A stretch of DNA of 51,279 nucleotides. Origin: Geobacter sp. (GTDB lineage: Bacteria; Desulfobacterota; Desulfuromonadia; Geobacterales; Pseudopelobacteraceae). Every line of letters starts with the position of its first letter. The first letter of the stretch is position 1. The position numbers and the translations under genes are program-made. Location: the NCBI GenBank assembly GCA_009885845.1, contig VFJW01000079.1:1-51279 (forward strand), read 5' to 3'. The notes below the pieces were generated by a model, which ran no database searches, was not told the origin of the DNA, and saw nothing but the letters and a program-made list of their open reading frames with translations. This document shows, in pieces, positions 32,409 to 41,764 of this stretch.

Positions 32409-34499
32409 TCATTTCGTTTTCGCCACGAAAACCCCATCCCATTCAGGCGGTGGCGGTTCTGCAATGAACTCCCGACAGCGCTCGGCATACAATACTGAAA
32501 CAGAATCCTGATGAGATGTACTGAGACAATCAAACAGAATGAGTGCAGCGGCAAACTCCCGGTTCCGGTGCATCATGAGCGCATCACTAAACGAAATAAG
32601 CAATCCACTGACATCATCAACCATAAGCTCATAAATCGGCACCGGTTGCAGTTTACCTTTTACCGCAACCAAATCGATTTCCCTAAAATAGAAACCTTCC
32701 CCTGCCAGCATCTTTGTCGATTCACTGACGATAATATGTGTCCCGTACATCTTGTTAAGCCCTTCCAGTCGAGACGCCAGGTTAACGTTGTCCCCGATGG
32801 CTGTGTAGTCAAAACGCATTGATGCACCCATGTTACCGACAACGGCATCACCGGTGTTGATGCCGATGCCGATATCTATCGAATGTATGCCCCGCTCGAT
32901 AAATGAACGGTTAAGATCACCTAGTTTTTCCATCATCTTCAAGGCGGAGCGGCAGGCATGTCTGGCATGACCGGCAACATCGAGCGGCGCGTTGTAAATT
33001 GCCATGATTGCATCGCCGATATACTTGTCAAGCGTCCCCTTCTCTTCAAGGACGATCATGGTCATTGGATTCAGGTATTCGTTAAGCACCTGAACCAGAG
33101 CTTCCGGAGACAACTGTTCTGAAAGAGTAGTGAACCCGCGTATGTCGGAAAAGAGGATGCTGATTTCCCGTTTTTCTCCCCCCAACTTGAGGCTATCCGG
33201 ATTTTTCATGATCTGGGCAACCAGATCGGCAGAGACATAGTTACTGAACGCCCTCTTCATGTGGCGCCCCTTCCGGTCCACGACCAGACTCCGGTATATC
33301 TCGGAACCGATCGTAGTAAGACCAAGCGCCATCAACGGCGACAACAGCGATCCATCGATGAGGTATCTACTGAAGAGCAGATAGTTGACGGCTATATAAA
33401 GGGTACTCATACCGGTTCCGGCCAGAAAACCGATCAAAGCGCTCGGAGCCAGTCCAAGAAAAAGTGCCAGAATGAGCGGAAGCAGGAATAGTGTCGCTCT
33501 GTCCAGAAGATCGGTACTACTGTTGTGGATGATAAAGCGGCCGTCAAGAGTGTTTGCTGCAGCGGTTGCGTGAATTTCAACTCCAGGCAGGACTGAGTCA
33601 AATGGAGTCGGTCGAACATCATAAATACCCATTTCGGTGAATCCGACAAAAGCCAGTTTTCCCTGAAGTTCATTCTGCGGAAGCCGTTTCCTTATTACAT
33701 CGGCTGCGGAGTAGGTTTTGATACTACCGCCAGGGCCATAATAGTTGACCGATAGCTCCGCCTGCTGATTTGATGGAATTACATATTTTCCCACATGAAT
33801 TGATCGTACACCGGCACTACCGACACTGACCTCTGCCCCCTCCCCGATGAAGTGCTGCAGCGCCTGCAGAACCATCGACGGATATACATCCTTGTTATAA
33901 AGCATGAGCAGCGGCAATTGCCTGAAGAGTCCATCGGAATCAGATATTACGTTAAAAAAACCGTAGGCGAGTGCCCCCTGGCCAATAGCGGCAATGTTCG
34001 CATCAAAATTGGCATATTCGATGAGCGGTACTGATGTAACGCCCGCATCGATCTGAAGTTGACTGATTTTGGAAGACTTAATCTGCGCAAGAACCTCAGG
34101 ATCGATCGGATGCACCTCATCTCTGAAAAAATGCCCCGCGATGACATTTCCCGACAGGGCAATACTCTCTGCAAGCGCCGAATCCGAGAGAGGATTTTGA
34201 GTCTCTGAAAAGACAACATCGAGAGCGGTTACCTTCGCACCGTATTCGGCGACTCCCGTAACGAGCTCGCCGATTATTTCGCGTGACCAGGGCCAGCGGC
34301 CAATCTCTTTAACACTTTTATTGTCAATTGCAACGACTACGACGGAGGAGGGCGGAGGGATTTGACCTCGAACGAGAAGACGGAGATCTTTCATTTTAAG
34401 ATCTACATTATGGATAAACGAGACAGATGCGGAATCTACGAAAAAAATAATGATCGAAGCAACCAGTGCAATAAGGAAAAAAAGGAGATTTTTGCTCAT
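32409..34499 (-). CDS. CHASE2-domain adenylate/guanylate cyclase
   Basis: 696-aa membrane sensor. TM1 is at residues ~4-26, an extracytoplasmic CHASE2 domain spans ~30-330 (AIDNKSVKEIGRWPWSREI; FVGFTEMGIYDVRPTPFDS), three TM helices at ~340-430 follow, then a class III cyclase domain. Catalytic features: ISILFSDIRGFTTLSEQL (metal Asp), DKYIGDAIMAIYNAP (second Asp), IGINTGDAVVGNMG, and MRFDYTAIGDNVNLASRLE with the base-specificity Asp and transition-state Asn/Arg. This pattern favours cAMP. Start ATG 34499 has AGGCGG upstream; the frame to 34565 overlaps the upstream gene end and is rejected. Confidence 0.92.
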   Translation of the reverse strand: MSKNLLFFLIALVASIIIFFVDSASVSFIHNVDLKMKDLRLLVRGQIPPPSSVVVVAIDNKSVKEIGRWPWSREIIGELVTGVAEYGAKVTALDVVFSETQNPLSDSALAESIALSGNVIAGHFFRDEVHPIDPEVLAQIKSSKISQLQIDAGVTSVPLIEYANFDANIAAIGQGALAYGFFNVISDSDGLFRQLPLLMLYNKDVYPSMVLQALQHFIGEGAEVSVGSAGVRSIHVGKYVIPSNQQAELSVNYYGPGGSIKTYSAADVIRKRLPQNELQGKLAFVGFTEMGIYDVRPTPFDSVLPGVEIHATAAANTLDGRFIIHNSSTDLLDRATLFLLPLILALFLGLAPSALIGFLAGTGMSTLYIAVNYLLFSRYLIDGSLLSPLMALGLTTIGSEIYRSLVVDRKGRHMKRAFSNYVSADLVAQIMKNPDSLKLGGEKREISILFSDIRGFTTLSEQLSPEALVQVLNEYLNPMTMIVLEEKGTLDKYIGDAIMAIYNAPLDVAGHARHACRSALKMMEKLGDLNRSFIERGIHSIDIGIGINTGDAVVGNMGASMRFDYTAIGDNVNLASRLEGLNKMYGTHIIVSESTKMLAGEGFYFREIDLVAVKGKLQPVPIYELMVDDVSGLLISFSDALMMHRNREFAAALILFDCLSTSHQDSVSVLYAERCREFIAEPPPPEWDGVFVAKTK

Positions 34500-34554
34500 A
34501 GTTGGCACCGCCTGGTATGTGCTGTTTCTGGAGGGGATTTTATAAAAAAATGAG

Positions 34555-34986
34555 CTACGGCCCAACCTTCTTCACCACCGGTATCGCTTCATCGAGGACT
34601 ATCAGGTATCCGTCCGGATCAAAACACCACATTTCCTTGACCCCATACGGCTTGATGTCAAGCGGATAAAGCACCTCAAGCCCCTCTTCCATTATGGCAT
34701 CACGAATATCCTCAATCTCGGTGACTTCAAAATGGAGCGTAATACCTATACCACGTGGGAACATGCTGAAACGCGACTCCAGCACCGGGTGGGCTTTGAT
34801 GACATCAACCTCCTCCACAAAAACAATAGCCATCCCATCCATATCAATAACCAGATGATCAGGCGCACCTTTCGAGGTAAATGACCGACGTACCGGCAAC
34901 TCAAGAATGCCAGCATAAAATGCTTCCGTAACGACCAGTTGCGCAACGGTCAACTGAATTGAATGCGGTGCGCGATGTGCCTTCAC
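34555..34986 (-). CDS. VOC-superfamily (glyoxalase/dioxygenase-like) protein
   Basis: 143-aa single VOC fold: HSIQLTVAQLVVTEAFYAGILE (in part) with an early His, GITLHFEVTEIEDIRDAI with a His, and MWCFDPDGYLIVLDEA, the family C-terminus with a terminal Glu region. The metal-ligand set H/H/E of the fold is plausible. The substrate is unknown. It overlaps ccdA by 4 bp. No membrane or signal sequence. Confidence 0.82.
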   Translation of the reverse strand: MKAHRAPHSIQLTVAQLVVTEAFYAGILELPVRRSFTSKGAPDHLVIDMDGMAIVFVEEVDVIKAHPVLESRFSMFPRGIGITLHFEVTEIEDIRDAIMEEGLEVLYPLDIKPYGVKEMWCFDPDGYLIVLDEAIPVVKKVGP

Positions 34987-35711
34987 TCAAATCCCTTAAA
35001 AAACGTCACATAACCGGAAAGGCGGGAAAGCCAGTTGGTATAGATCAGAACCCCGATCACCATCAGGAAAATCCCCGTGATGATTTCAAAAATATGGATA
35101 TATTTTTTGAATCGGTTAAATACAACCAGAAATTGATGCATGGCTAATGCAGAAATAAAAAACGGCACTCCCAATCCCATCGAGTAGAGCAGTAGAAGAA
35201 AAATGCCTTGATAGACACTTTCTTCGGTTGCTGCGACCGCAAGGATAGCGGCAAGAATCGGCCCGATACAAGGAGTCCATCCGGCGGCAAACGCAATCCC
35301 GACGAGAAAACTTCCGGCATATCCGGCAGGTTTATGTTTTATTGAAACCCGTTTTTCACCTAGCAGGAAATTGAGATGCAGTACTCCAGTGACATGGATA
35401 CCAAGCAGTACCAGCAGAACGCCGCCTACTCTTCTAATGACGGTGGCATTCTCATGCATGAAAGAGCCCAGATATGTTGCGGAAGCGCCCAGCAGAACAA
35501 ACACAACGGTAAAACCGATGATAAAACAGAGTGAGTGAAAAATTGATTTCTGACGGATGATGTGTGTCGGGTGCTCTGCCTGCAGGTCAGCAAAGGAGAT
35601 TCCGGTAATATACGTTATATAGGACGGGATCAGCGGCAGCACGCACGGCGACAGAAACGACAGCAGGCCTGCGATAAAAGCCCCGATATAGGTAACTTCA
35701 TGACTGATCAT
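34983..35711 (-). CDS. ccdA: CcdA/DsbD-like cytochrome c biogenesis thiol transporter
   Basis: 242-aa membrane protein with six hydrophobic helices that moves electrons from cytosolic thioredoxin to periplasmic thiol proteins. GLLSFLSPCVLPLIPSYITY carries the first redox Cys and AAGWTPCIGPILAAIL the second. It follows the TlpA-like thioredoxin gene by 9 bp, the natural partner that would receive electrons and reduce apocytochrome c or other periplasmic disulfides. Confidence 0.93.
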   Translation of the reverse strand: MISHEVTYIGAFIAGLLSFLSPCVLPLIPSYITYITGISFADLQAEHPTHIIRQKSIFHSLCFIIGFTVVFVLLGASATYLGSFMHENATVIRRVGGVLLVLLGIHVTGVLHLNFLLGEKRVSIKHKPAGYAGSFLVGIAFAAGWTPCIGPILAAILAVAATEESVYQGIFLLLLYSMGLGVPFFISALAMHQFLVVFNRFKKYIHIFEIITGIFLMVIGVLIYTNWLSRLSGYVTFFKGFE

Positions 35712-35720
35712 GGGGGTGCC

Positions 35721-36242
35721 CTATTTCATCAACCCTTCAAGAAAAGCAACAACCTCCGGAGAGTCCCAGGCAGCACCTCCGACGATTTTTTTGACGATAA
35801 TGCCTTGCTTATCAATAATAAATGTTTCCGGAACTCCGGTAATTCCATACGCTTTGGATGAAGCGCCGCTTTCATCAAGGTATGTCGGCAGTGAAAAACC
35901 GGTCTCCTTGAAGAAGGATTCAATCACCTTTTTACCACCTTCATCAATTGAAATGGCAATCATCTGAAACGACTTGCCTGCCATAAAACTGTTCAATTTC
36001 ATCATGGCAGGAATCTCTTCACGGCAAGGGGGGCACCAGGTCGCCCAAAAGTTCAGCAGAACAACTTTGCCTTTTAGATCTGATAATTTCAGAATACCGC
36101 CGCTAGTCAGCGACATAACAGAAACGTCCGGGGCAGCACTCTTTTCTTTGGCAACAGCCACCGTTTTAGGCGATTCGGACCTGGTACAGGCAGTCATTGA
36201 CAATAAAACGCACACTATGAAAAGGCATATAATCCGCTGCAT
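35721..36242 (-). CDS. TlpA-like thioredoxin lipoprotein
   Basis: 173-aa periplasmic thiol-disulfide protein. N-terminal hydrophobic segment ends in LLSMTAC, a lipoprotein-type Cys. The thioredoxin fold has VVLLNFWATWCPPCREEIPA (active CPPC at about residue 71) and the cis-Pro region GITGVPETFIIDKQG. GGAGG stands 4 nt before ATG 36242. Paired with ccdA it should support cytochrome c maturation, which matters in a cytochrome-rich organism. Confidence 0.93.
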   Translation of the reverse strand: MQRIICLFIVCVLLSMTACTRSESPKTVAVAKEKSAAPDVSVMSLTSGGILKLSDLKGKVVLLNFWATWCPPCREEIPAMMKLNSFMAGKSFQMIAISIDEGGKKVIESFFKETGFSLPTYLDESGASSKAYGITGVPETFIIDKQGIIVKKIVGGAAWDSPEVVAFLEGLMK

Positions 36243-36302
36243 GAAACCTCCAAAGAAATAAAAACGGAAAATCAGGGAAAACTCGGCTGGCTGAAGGCAA
36301 AC

Positions 36303-37271
36303 TTATTTACTGCGCGTCACAACATATTCAGACAAGCTGAGAAGAGCCTCGCGAACGGGTGATGGCTCGAACTGTTCAATGTGGATCCTGCAGCGATTAA
36401 TATAAAAGCGGGCCGCATCAACAGTGTACGAAATGCCGTCGTACTTATTTACCAGACCGGAAACAGCACGGAAGTCATCAAGCGACATTTCATCCTGCTC
36501 AACAACCGTGGCAATCAGCGCATGTTCGGCATCGCTGCAGTTACGAAGTGTATGAATCAGCGGAAGTGTAATTTTACCTTCTTCAAGGTCATGACCGATG
36601 CTCTTGCCAAACTCTTCTTCGGTAGCAACATAATCAAGAATATCATCCATCAGCTGAAATGCGATGCCGAGGTCCATCCCAAAATCCGCCAAAGCCTGCT
36701 GGTGACTTTCCCGGGCAGTACCCAGAACCGCACCCGCTTCACAGGCGGCAGACATCAGAATAGCGGTTTTAGAACGAATAACATTGATATATCGCTCTTC
36801 AGTAAGATCAATTTCACCGGTACAGAGCAGCTGCATAACCTCGCCTTCAGCAATAACGGTTGTTGCATCGGAAAGAATCCGCAGGATATCCAGGCTGCCG
36901 ACTTTAACCATTAGTGAGAATGATTTTGAAAACAGGAAATCGCCAACCAGAACCGAGGCTTCATTGCCCCAAAGGGTATTGGCAGACGCCAGCCCCCGTC
37001 GCAGCGTAGCACTATCAACTACATCATCATGCAGCAGTGTGGCGGTATGAATAAACTCGATAACGCTCGCAAGCGGAACAGCCTTGTCGGCGGAATATCC
37101 ACACAAACGTGAGGCAAGCAACAGCAGAGCAGGGCGAATACGCTTACCGCCACTGGAAAGAACATATTCACCGACCTTGCGAATCAAAGGGACATCTGAC
37201 TGCAGATCTTTACGAAACTGTAATTCGACCAGTTTGAGATCGTCACCGATTATGGTAAGAGCAGCTTGCAT
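36303..37271 (-). CDS. ispB: Long-chain polyprenyl diphosphate synthase
   Basis: Trans-prenyltransferase building the side chain of quinones. 322 aa. First Asp-rich motif LLHDDVVDSATLRRG, second FQLMDDILDYVATEEEFGKSIG (in part), plus GGKRIRPALLLL near the N-terminus. There are small residues before the first DDxxD, compatible with a long product (C40-C50). Start ATG 37271 with AAAGGA upstream is chosen; the frame runs on to 37352 without a better site. It is divergent from the helicase gene. Confidence 0.93.
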   Translation of the reverse strand: MQAALTIIGDDLKLVELQFRKDLQSDVPLIRKVGEYVLSSGGKRIRPALLLLASRLCGYSADKAVPLASVIEFIHTATLLHDDVVDSATLRRGLASANTLWGNEASVLVGDFLFSKSFSLMVKVGSLDILRILSDATTVIAEGEVMQLLCTGEIDLTEERYINVIRSKTAILMSAACEAGAVLGTARESHQQALADFGMDLGIAFQLMDDILDYVATEEEFGKSIGHDLEEGKITLPLIHTLRNCSDAEHALIATVVEQDEMSLDDFRAVSGLVNKYDGISYTVDAARFYINRCRIHIEQFEPSPVREALLSLSEYVVTRSK

Positions 37272-37393
37272 AAGATGGTATCCTTTATAGATAATTCGGG
37301 TAATAGTAAGGAATGGCCTCAGATTTGTCAAAGCATTTTTGGCCGGAACCATGGTATTTTAACGGTCTGTAACTTCATGTTTCGATTGCAAGA

Positions 37394-37405
37394 CGTGATA
37401 TCACG
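37394..37405. promoter_or_regulatory. Perfect 12-bp palindrome in ispB/helicase divergent region
   Basis: CGTGATATCACG, a perfect palindrome just after TTGCAA and before TATATG on the + strand, 49 bp ahead of the helicase start. It could be an operator; no regulator is identified. Confidence 0.35.
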
Positions 37406-37453
37406 GTATATGGTGTTAATTGTTACCCAGAGCTGTGCAGCAAAGGAATATTT

Positions 37454-38827
37454 ATGCGATTTGATGAACTCCCGATTCCCGGACTGGTACTGCGCGGCAT
37501 TGCAGAAGCCGGATTCAGTGTATGTACCCCTATTCAGGAACAGACCCTTCCGCTAACCCTTACGGGAACAGACATCGCCGGTCAGGCTCAAACTGGCACC
37601 GGAAAAACCGCCGCGTTTCTGATTTCACTTTTTACCCGGTTGCTGGCCAATGAACACCCGGCCGGCCGACCCCGTGCGTTGATACTGGCTCCTACCCGCG
37701 AACTCGTAGTTCAAATTGATGCGGATGCCAAACAACTTGGTGCTCACTGCGGTTTCGTCGTCCAGGCAATTTATGGCGGTGTTGATTATATGAAGCAGAA
37801 GAACGCCCTTCTGGACGGTGCGGACGTCATAGTCGGTACCCCGGGACGTTTGATAGATTATTTGAAACAAAAGATTTACAGTCTGAAAGACATTGAAGTT
37901 CTGGTCATTGATGAGGCGGATCGTATGTTTGATCTCGGTTTCATCGCCGATCTGCGCTTTATCCTCAGGAAATTGCCGCCATTTGAAAAGCGCCAGAACA
38001 TGATGTTTTCGGCCACCCTCAACCCCAGAGTCATGGAGTTGGCGTACGAATTCATGAACTCACCGACCAAGGTTTCAGTAACTCCGGAAAATATGACCGC
38101 TGAACGGGTGGAGCAGTTGCTGTTTCACTGCTCGCGCAAAGAGAAGTTTTCGCTTCTGCTGGGACTACTGCGGCGTGAAGGTATGGCACGCACCATGATA
38201 TTCATGAACACCAAAAGGGAAGCTGAGCATCTTCATAACCTGCTGAATGCCAACAGCTTTCCCTGCAAAGTTATTTCGGGGGATGTTGAGCAGCGCAAGC
38301 GGATGAAAATCCTTGATGACTTCAAAGACGGCACACTCCCGATTTTGATTGCAACCGATGTTGCCTCTCGGGGTCTGCATATAGACGGCGTTTCTCATGT
38401 AATAAATTATGACATGCCGCAGGATTGCGAGGATTATGTCCACCGTATCGGACGTACCGCACGAGCCGGTGCCGAAGGGAAGGCCATTTCACTTGCAGAC
38501 GAGGATGGGGCTTTTTTTCTGGAGGCCATTGAAGAGTATATTAAAGCAAAGATTCCCACAGAATGGGCTGATGATGGACTGTATGTGCTTGATTATGTGC
38601 GGACAGCGCGGCCAAAACGGGTTCAGGATATCAAGCGGGATAAACCGGGAGGAGCCAGGGTGCCTGACCGGGGAACCAGAAAACCACCACCACGCGTGAA
38701 ACCGGTGGTGGCTCAACCTGCAATGGTAAAAGCAGCATCTGAAACAGCCGACGGGAGTATCGAAAAGAAAAAACGTAAACGGCGAAAAAGGAAGCCGACG
38801 GGGGACAAGCAGACCGGGCAGGAATAA
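37454..38827 (+). CDS. DEAD-box ATP-dependent RNA helicase (RhlE/RhlB-like)
   Basis: 457-aa RNA helicase for RNA folding or decay. Motifs in order: Q-motif GFSVCTPIQEQTLP, motif I AQTGTGKTAAFL, Ia PTRELVVQI, Ib GTPGRLIDYL, II VIDEADRMFD, III SATL, IV IFMNTKREAE, V ATDVASRGLHI, VI HRIGRTARAG. After about residue 370 comes a basic tail (KKKRKRRKRKPTGDKQTG) for RNA binding. AAAGGA precedes ATG 37454. It has its own terminator and is monocistronic. Confidence 0.95.
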   Translation: MRFDELPIPGLVLRGIAEAGFSVCTPIQEQTLPLTLTGTDIAGQAQTGTGKTAAFLISLFTRLLANEHPAGRPRALILAPTRELVVQIDADAKQLGAHCGFVVQAIYGGVDYMKQKNALLDGADVIVGTPGRLIDYLKQKIYSLKDIEVLVIDEADRMFDLGFIADLRFILRKLPPFEKRQNMMFSATLNPRVMELAYEFMNSPTKVSVTPENMTAERVEQLLFHCSRKEKFSLLLGLLRREGMARTMIFMNTKREAEHLHNLLNANSFPCKVISGDVEQRKRMKILDDFKDGTLPILIATDVASRGLHIDGVSHVINYDMPQDCEDYVHRIGRTARAGAEGKAISLADEDGAFFLEAIEEYIKAKIPTEWADDGLYVLDYVRTARPKRVQDIKRDKPGGARVPDRGTRKPPPRVKPVVAQPAMVKAASETADGSIEKKKRKRRKRKPTGDKQTGQE

Positions 38828-38837
38828 TTGTACAGAC

Positions 38838-38861
38838 GGGGGGCATTGCCCCCCCTTTTTT
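38838..38861 (+). terminator. Intrinsic terminator after the helicase gene
   Basis: 7-bp stem GGGGGGC / GCCCCCC with a 3-nt loop, followed by TTTTTT. The T-tract overlaps the stop codon of the convergent dehydrogenase gene. Confidence 0.92.
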
Positions 38862-39861
38862 ATGGCTGTTTCAGATACTGCCCGTTTACGACATTCACCG
38901 GTGCACCGGCCAGATAGGCCCCTACGTTTGCGGTTACAATTGCCATTAAACGCTTACGCGCAGCCAGAGAAGCCCAGGCAATGTGCGGGGTAAAGATGCA
39001 GTTGGGTGCATCCAGCAGAGGATTATCTGCCAGCATCGGTTCGTGGGCGACAACATCCAGTCCGGCACCTGCCAGTTGACCGTCATGGAGCGCCCGTGCC
39101 AGATCCGCTTCATTAACCAGGCCACCACGTGCCAGATTGAGCAGGAATGCACTCGATTTCATCAAACCAAGCAGCCGGGAATTTACAAACCCGCCATTGT
39201 CAGCGGTCTGTGGACAGTTGAGGCTGATAACATCAGCCAAAGCAAACAATTCTTCCAGAGCAACAAAATTCACCGAGACAGAACCGATTTCCTTCGGAAT
39301 ACGAGGTGCATACGCGATGATCTTCATGCCAAAGGCAGATCCTATACGCGCCACCGCCTGGCCGATCGTACCATAGCCAACAATACCCAGAGTCAGGCCG
39401 TCCAGTTCCAGCAGCGACGTCTTCACGTACGCATGATCCGGGCAACTGATCCACTCTCCGGCCTTTACAGAAGCATCATGCAGACCGACATGCATGGCCA
39501 GTTCCAACAGCAGAGCAAAGGTTGTCTGGGCAACTGACTCGGTTGAATATGCCGGAATGTTCGAAACCGGAATTCCGCGTTTTCCTGCAGCGACGACATC
39601 CACATTATTATAACCGGTAGCCAGCATTGAAATATATTTGAGTTTCGGCAGCGCATCCAGTGCAGCCTCATCCAGCTTGACCTTGCTGAGCAGGACAATT
39701 TCAGCATCGCGGGCGCGTTCGATCTTAAGCTCCGGCGAAGTCCGGTCGTAAATGACACAGTTTCCCAAAGACTCAAGTTGATCCCAGGGGTTATCTCCCG
39801 GGTTTATGGTATATCCATCCAGAATGACTATTTTTTGTGTGCCAATCATATCAGCCACCAT
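38860..39861 (-). CDS. D-2-hydroxyacid dehydrogenase (glycerate dehydrogenase-like)
   Basis: NAD-dependent reductase of 2-oxoacids such as hydroxypyruvate or glyoxylate. 333 aa. Nucleotide fold LGIVGYGTIGQAVARIG (GxGxxG), LARGGLVNEADL with the substrate Arg, DVVAHEP with the catalytic Glu, and PHIAWASLAAR with the catalytic His. ISMLATGYNNVDV is the usual N-terminal motif. Two starts are possible: ATG 39861 and ATG 39849 (MIGTQK), the second giving a more typical N-terminus and a GGTGG upstream. Convergent with the helicase. Confidence 0.92.
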   Translation of the reverse strand: MVADMIGTQKIVILDGYTINPGDNPWDQLESLGNCVIYDRTSPELKIERARDAEIVLLSKVKLDEAALDALPKLKYISMLATGYNNVDVVAAGKRGIPVSNIPAYSTESVAQTTFALLLELAMHVGLHDASVKAGEWISCPDHAYVKTSLLELDGLTLGIVGYGTIGQAVARIGSAFGMKIIAYAPRIPKEIGSVSVNFVALEELFALADVISLNCPQTADNGGFVNSRLLGLMKSSAFLLNLARGGLVNEADLARALHDGQLAGAGLDVVAHEPMLADNPLLDAPNCIFTPHIAWASLAARKRLMAIVTANVGAYLAGAPVNVVNGQYLKQP

Positions 39862-39879
39862 GCAAAAAATTATGAGATT

Positions 39880-40038
39880 TTATTCCGCAGCAACGACCGT
39901 TTCACTGTCTTCTGCACCTTCTTCCTGCCCGGTTTCGTCAGCATTTTGCTCACCTTTACGTGCCTTCTTTTCATCTTTCTTTTTTTGACGGTCAAGCTCC
40001 TTCTTGCGCTTTTCAAATGAATAATTCGGCTTGGCCAT
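39880..40038 (-). CDS. Small basic-then-acidic protein
   Basis: 52-aa protein: MAKPNYSFEKRKKELDRQKKKDEKKARK is highly basic, then an acidic end (DETGQEEGAEDSETVV). AAGGAG lies 10 nt before ATG 40038, which supports translation; the longer frame to 40101 overlaps the ABC-F gene and lacks a site. Short proteins beginning this way are common in Geobacter-like genomes (from memory). Function unknown; the charge suggests nucleic-acid or ribosome contact, which is inference. It follows the first ABC-F gene by 59 bp. Confidence 0.7.
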   Translation of the reverse strand: MAKPNYSFEKRKKELDRQKKKDEKKARKGEQNADETGQEEGAEDSETVVAAE

Positions 40039-40097
40039 AATAGTCACTTCTCCTTTTTCCAATTCCAGATTGGAGTTAATTTTCCCGTATACTGCCT

Positions 40098-41726
40098 TCA
40101 ACCAACCGAATGGTGACTCTTCGACAGGTAATAATCGTAGCTTCCTTCATACACCCGCATCACGCCATGATCAACCTCAAAAACCCGATCTACCAGTAAT
40201 CGTAGAAAATGCCTGTCGTGACTGACGAGAACAATTGTCCCGCCGAAGTTTTTAAGAGTTTCCAGCAGCATCTCGCGGGAGCGGATATCAAGATGATTGG
40301 TCGGTTCGTCCAGAATCAGAAAATTGACCGGACGTGCCAGAATCGTGGCCAGCACCACCCTGCTCTTCTCGCCACCGGAAATATTTTCGATGCGTTTATC
40401 GACCGTGTCGCCTGAAAAGAGGAAGGCGCCGAGAAGATTGCGTATCATGCCGATAGTGGCAAGCGGCATACAATCCTGCATGGTTTCAAAAATCGTCTTT
40501 TTGGGATCAAGCAGTTCCATCGCGTGCTGACTGAAGTAACCGATCTCGACATTGGCACCGATTGCCATGCTTCCGGTTGTCGCTTCTGTCTGACCGGCCA
40601 GAATTTTGAGAAAGGTAGATTTACCGGCGCCATTCACCCCGACGACGGCAATCTTGTTAAGGCGTTTTACCATACCGGAAACACCATGAAAGACCGGTTT
40701 CTCCTGTCCATCAGGTGTAATCCAGACCTTGCCGAGTTCCTCAAAAGCGGCGACATCATCACCACTGCGGGGGGGATCAGCAAATCCGAACCGTACCGTC
40801 CGTTCTTCGACAGGTATTTCGATCCGTTCAATTTTCTCAAGCTTCTTAACCCGGGATTGAACCTGGGCCGCATGAGAAGCCCGGGCGGCAAAACGGGCGA
40901 TAAATTCCTCTTCCTTGGCCAGCATATCCTGTTGGCGCTTGTGTGAAGCGATCAGCTGTTCCAGACGGATATCCCGCTCACGTTCATAGAAATCATAATT
41001 CCCGCCATACGTCGTTACGGTGCTGTTGGCAACCTCAATGACCCTGGTCACGACCCTGTTCATGAAATCCCGGTCATGACTGGTCATCAGAAGCGCCCCT
41101 TTGAATTCACTTGAAAGCCACTCCTCAAGCCATATGATCGATTCAACATCCAGATGGTTGGTCGGTTCGTCAAGCAGCAGCACATCAGGTTTAAGGGTCA
41201 GAATACTGGCAAGGGCGATCCGCATCTTCCAGCCGCCGCTGAACGATTCAACCGGATGATTGTATCGGTCAGGGCCGATCCCGAGCCCGGTCAGAACCGC
41301 CTGAGCGCGTGTATCCAGATCATACCCTTTCATATGTTCGAACTCCTCAACAGCATTGCCATAACGCTCCAGCAGGGCGGTCATCTCGTCATCTGACTGC
41401 GGCAGGCACATGGCCGCCTCCATCTCCTTCATCTCCGCGGCCAGCTGCACGGTCGGTCCACAGGTGGCCATGACCTCTTCAAGGGCGGTCCGCCCGGACA
41501 TTTCACCGACATCCTGGGAAAAATAGCCGATCGTCGTTTTTTTCGGCAGGATTACTTCGCCGGAATCCGGCTCTTCCTGCCCTGCAATAATTCGGAAAAC
41601 CGTCGTTTTCCCGGCGCCGTTCGGCCCCACCAGTCCGGTATGAGTTCCGGGCAGAATCTGACAGGATGCATCCCGGAACAATATCTGGGACCCATGCTGT
41701 CGGGCAATGTTTGATAATTGAATCAT
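40098..41726 (-). CDS. ABC-F family ATPase (translation factor type)
   Basis: 542-aa soluble protein with two ABC ATPase domains and no membrane part, as in ABC-F proteins that act in the ribosomal E site. NBD1: Walker A GPNGAGKTT, signature FSGGWKMR, Walker B VLLLDEPTNHLD. Linker about residues 235-310 is charged (EFIARFAARASHAAQVQSR). NBD2: Walker A GVNGAGKST, signature ISGGEKSR, Walker B FLILDEPTNHLD. Both sites look intact. It follows the ParB-like gene by 38 bp with AGGGAG as ribosome site, so they form one unit behind the hairpin at 42219-42247. Confidence 0.93.
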   Translation of the reverse strand: MIQLSNIARQHGSQILFRDASCQILPGTHTGLVGPNGAGKTTVFRIIAGQEEPDSGEVILPKKTTIGYFSQDVGEMSGRTALEEVMATCGPTVQLAAEMKEMEAAMCLPQSDDEMTALLERYGNAVEEFEHMKGYDLDTRAQAVLTGLGIGPDRYNHPVESFSGGWKMRIALASILTLKPDVLLLDEPTNHLDVESIIWLEEWLSSEFKGALLMTSHDRDFMNRVVTRVIEVANSTVTTYGGNYDFYERERDIRLEQLIASHKRQQDMLAKEEEFIARFAARASHAAQVQSRVKKLEKIERIEIPVEERTVRFGFADPPRSGDDVAAFEELGKVWITPDGQEKPVFHGVSGMVKRLNKIAVVGVNGAGKSTFLKILAGQTEATTGSMAIGANVEIGYFSQHAMELLDPKKTIFETMQDCMPLATIGMIRNLLGAFLFSGDTVDKRIENISGGEKSRVVLATILARPVNFLILDEPTNHLDIRSREMLLETLKNFGGTIVLVSHDRHFLRLLVDRVFEVDHGVMRVYEGSYDYYLSKSHHSVG

Positions 41727-41764
41727 CTTGTGAAACTCCCTGTAATTTTCAATCGAGCACCTAT

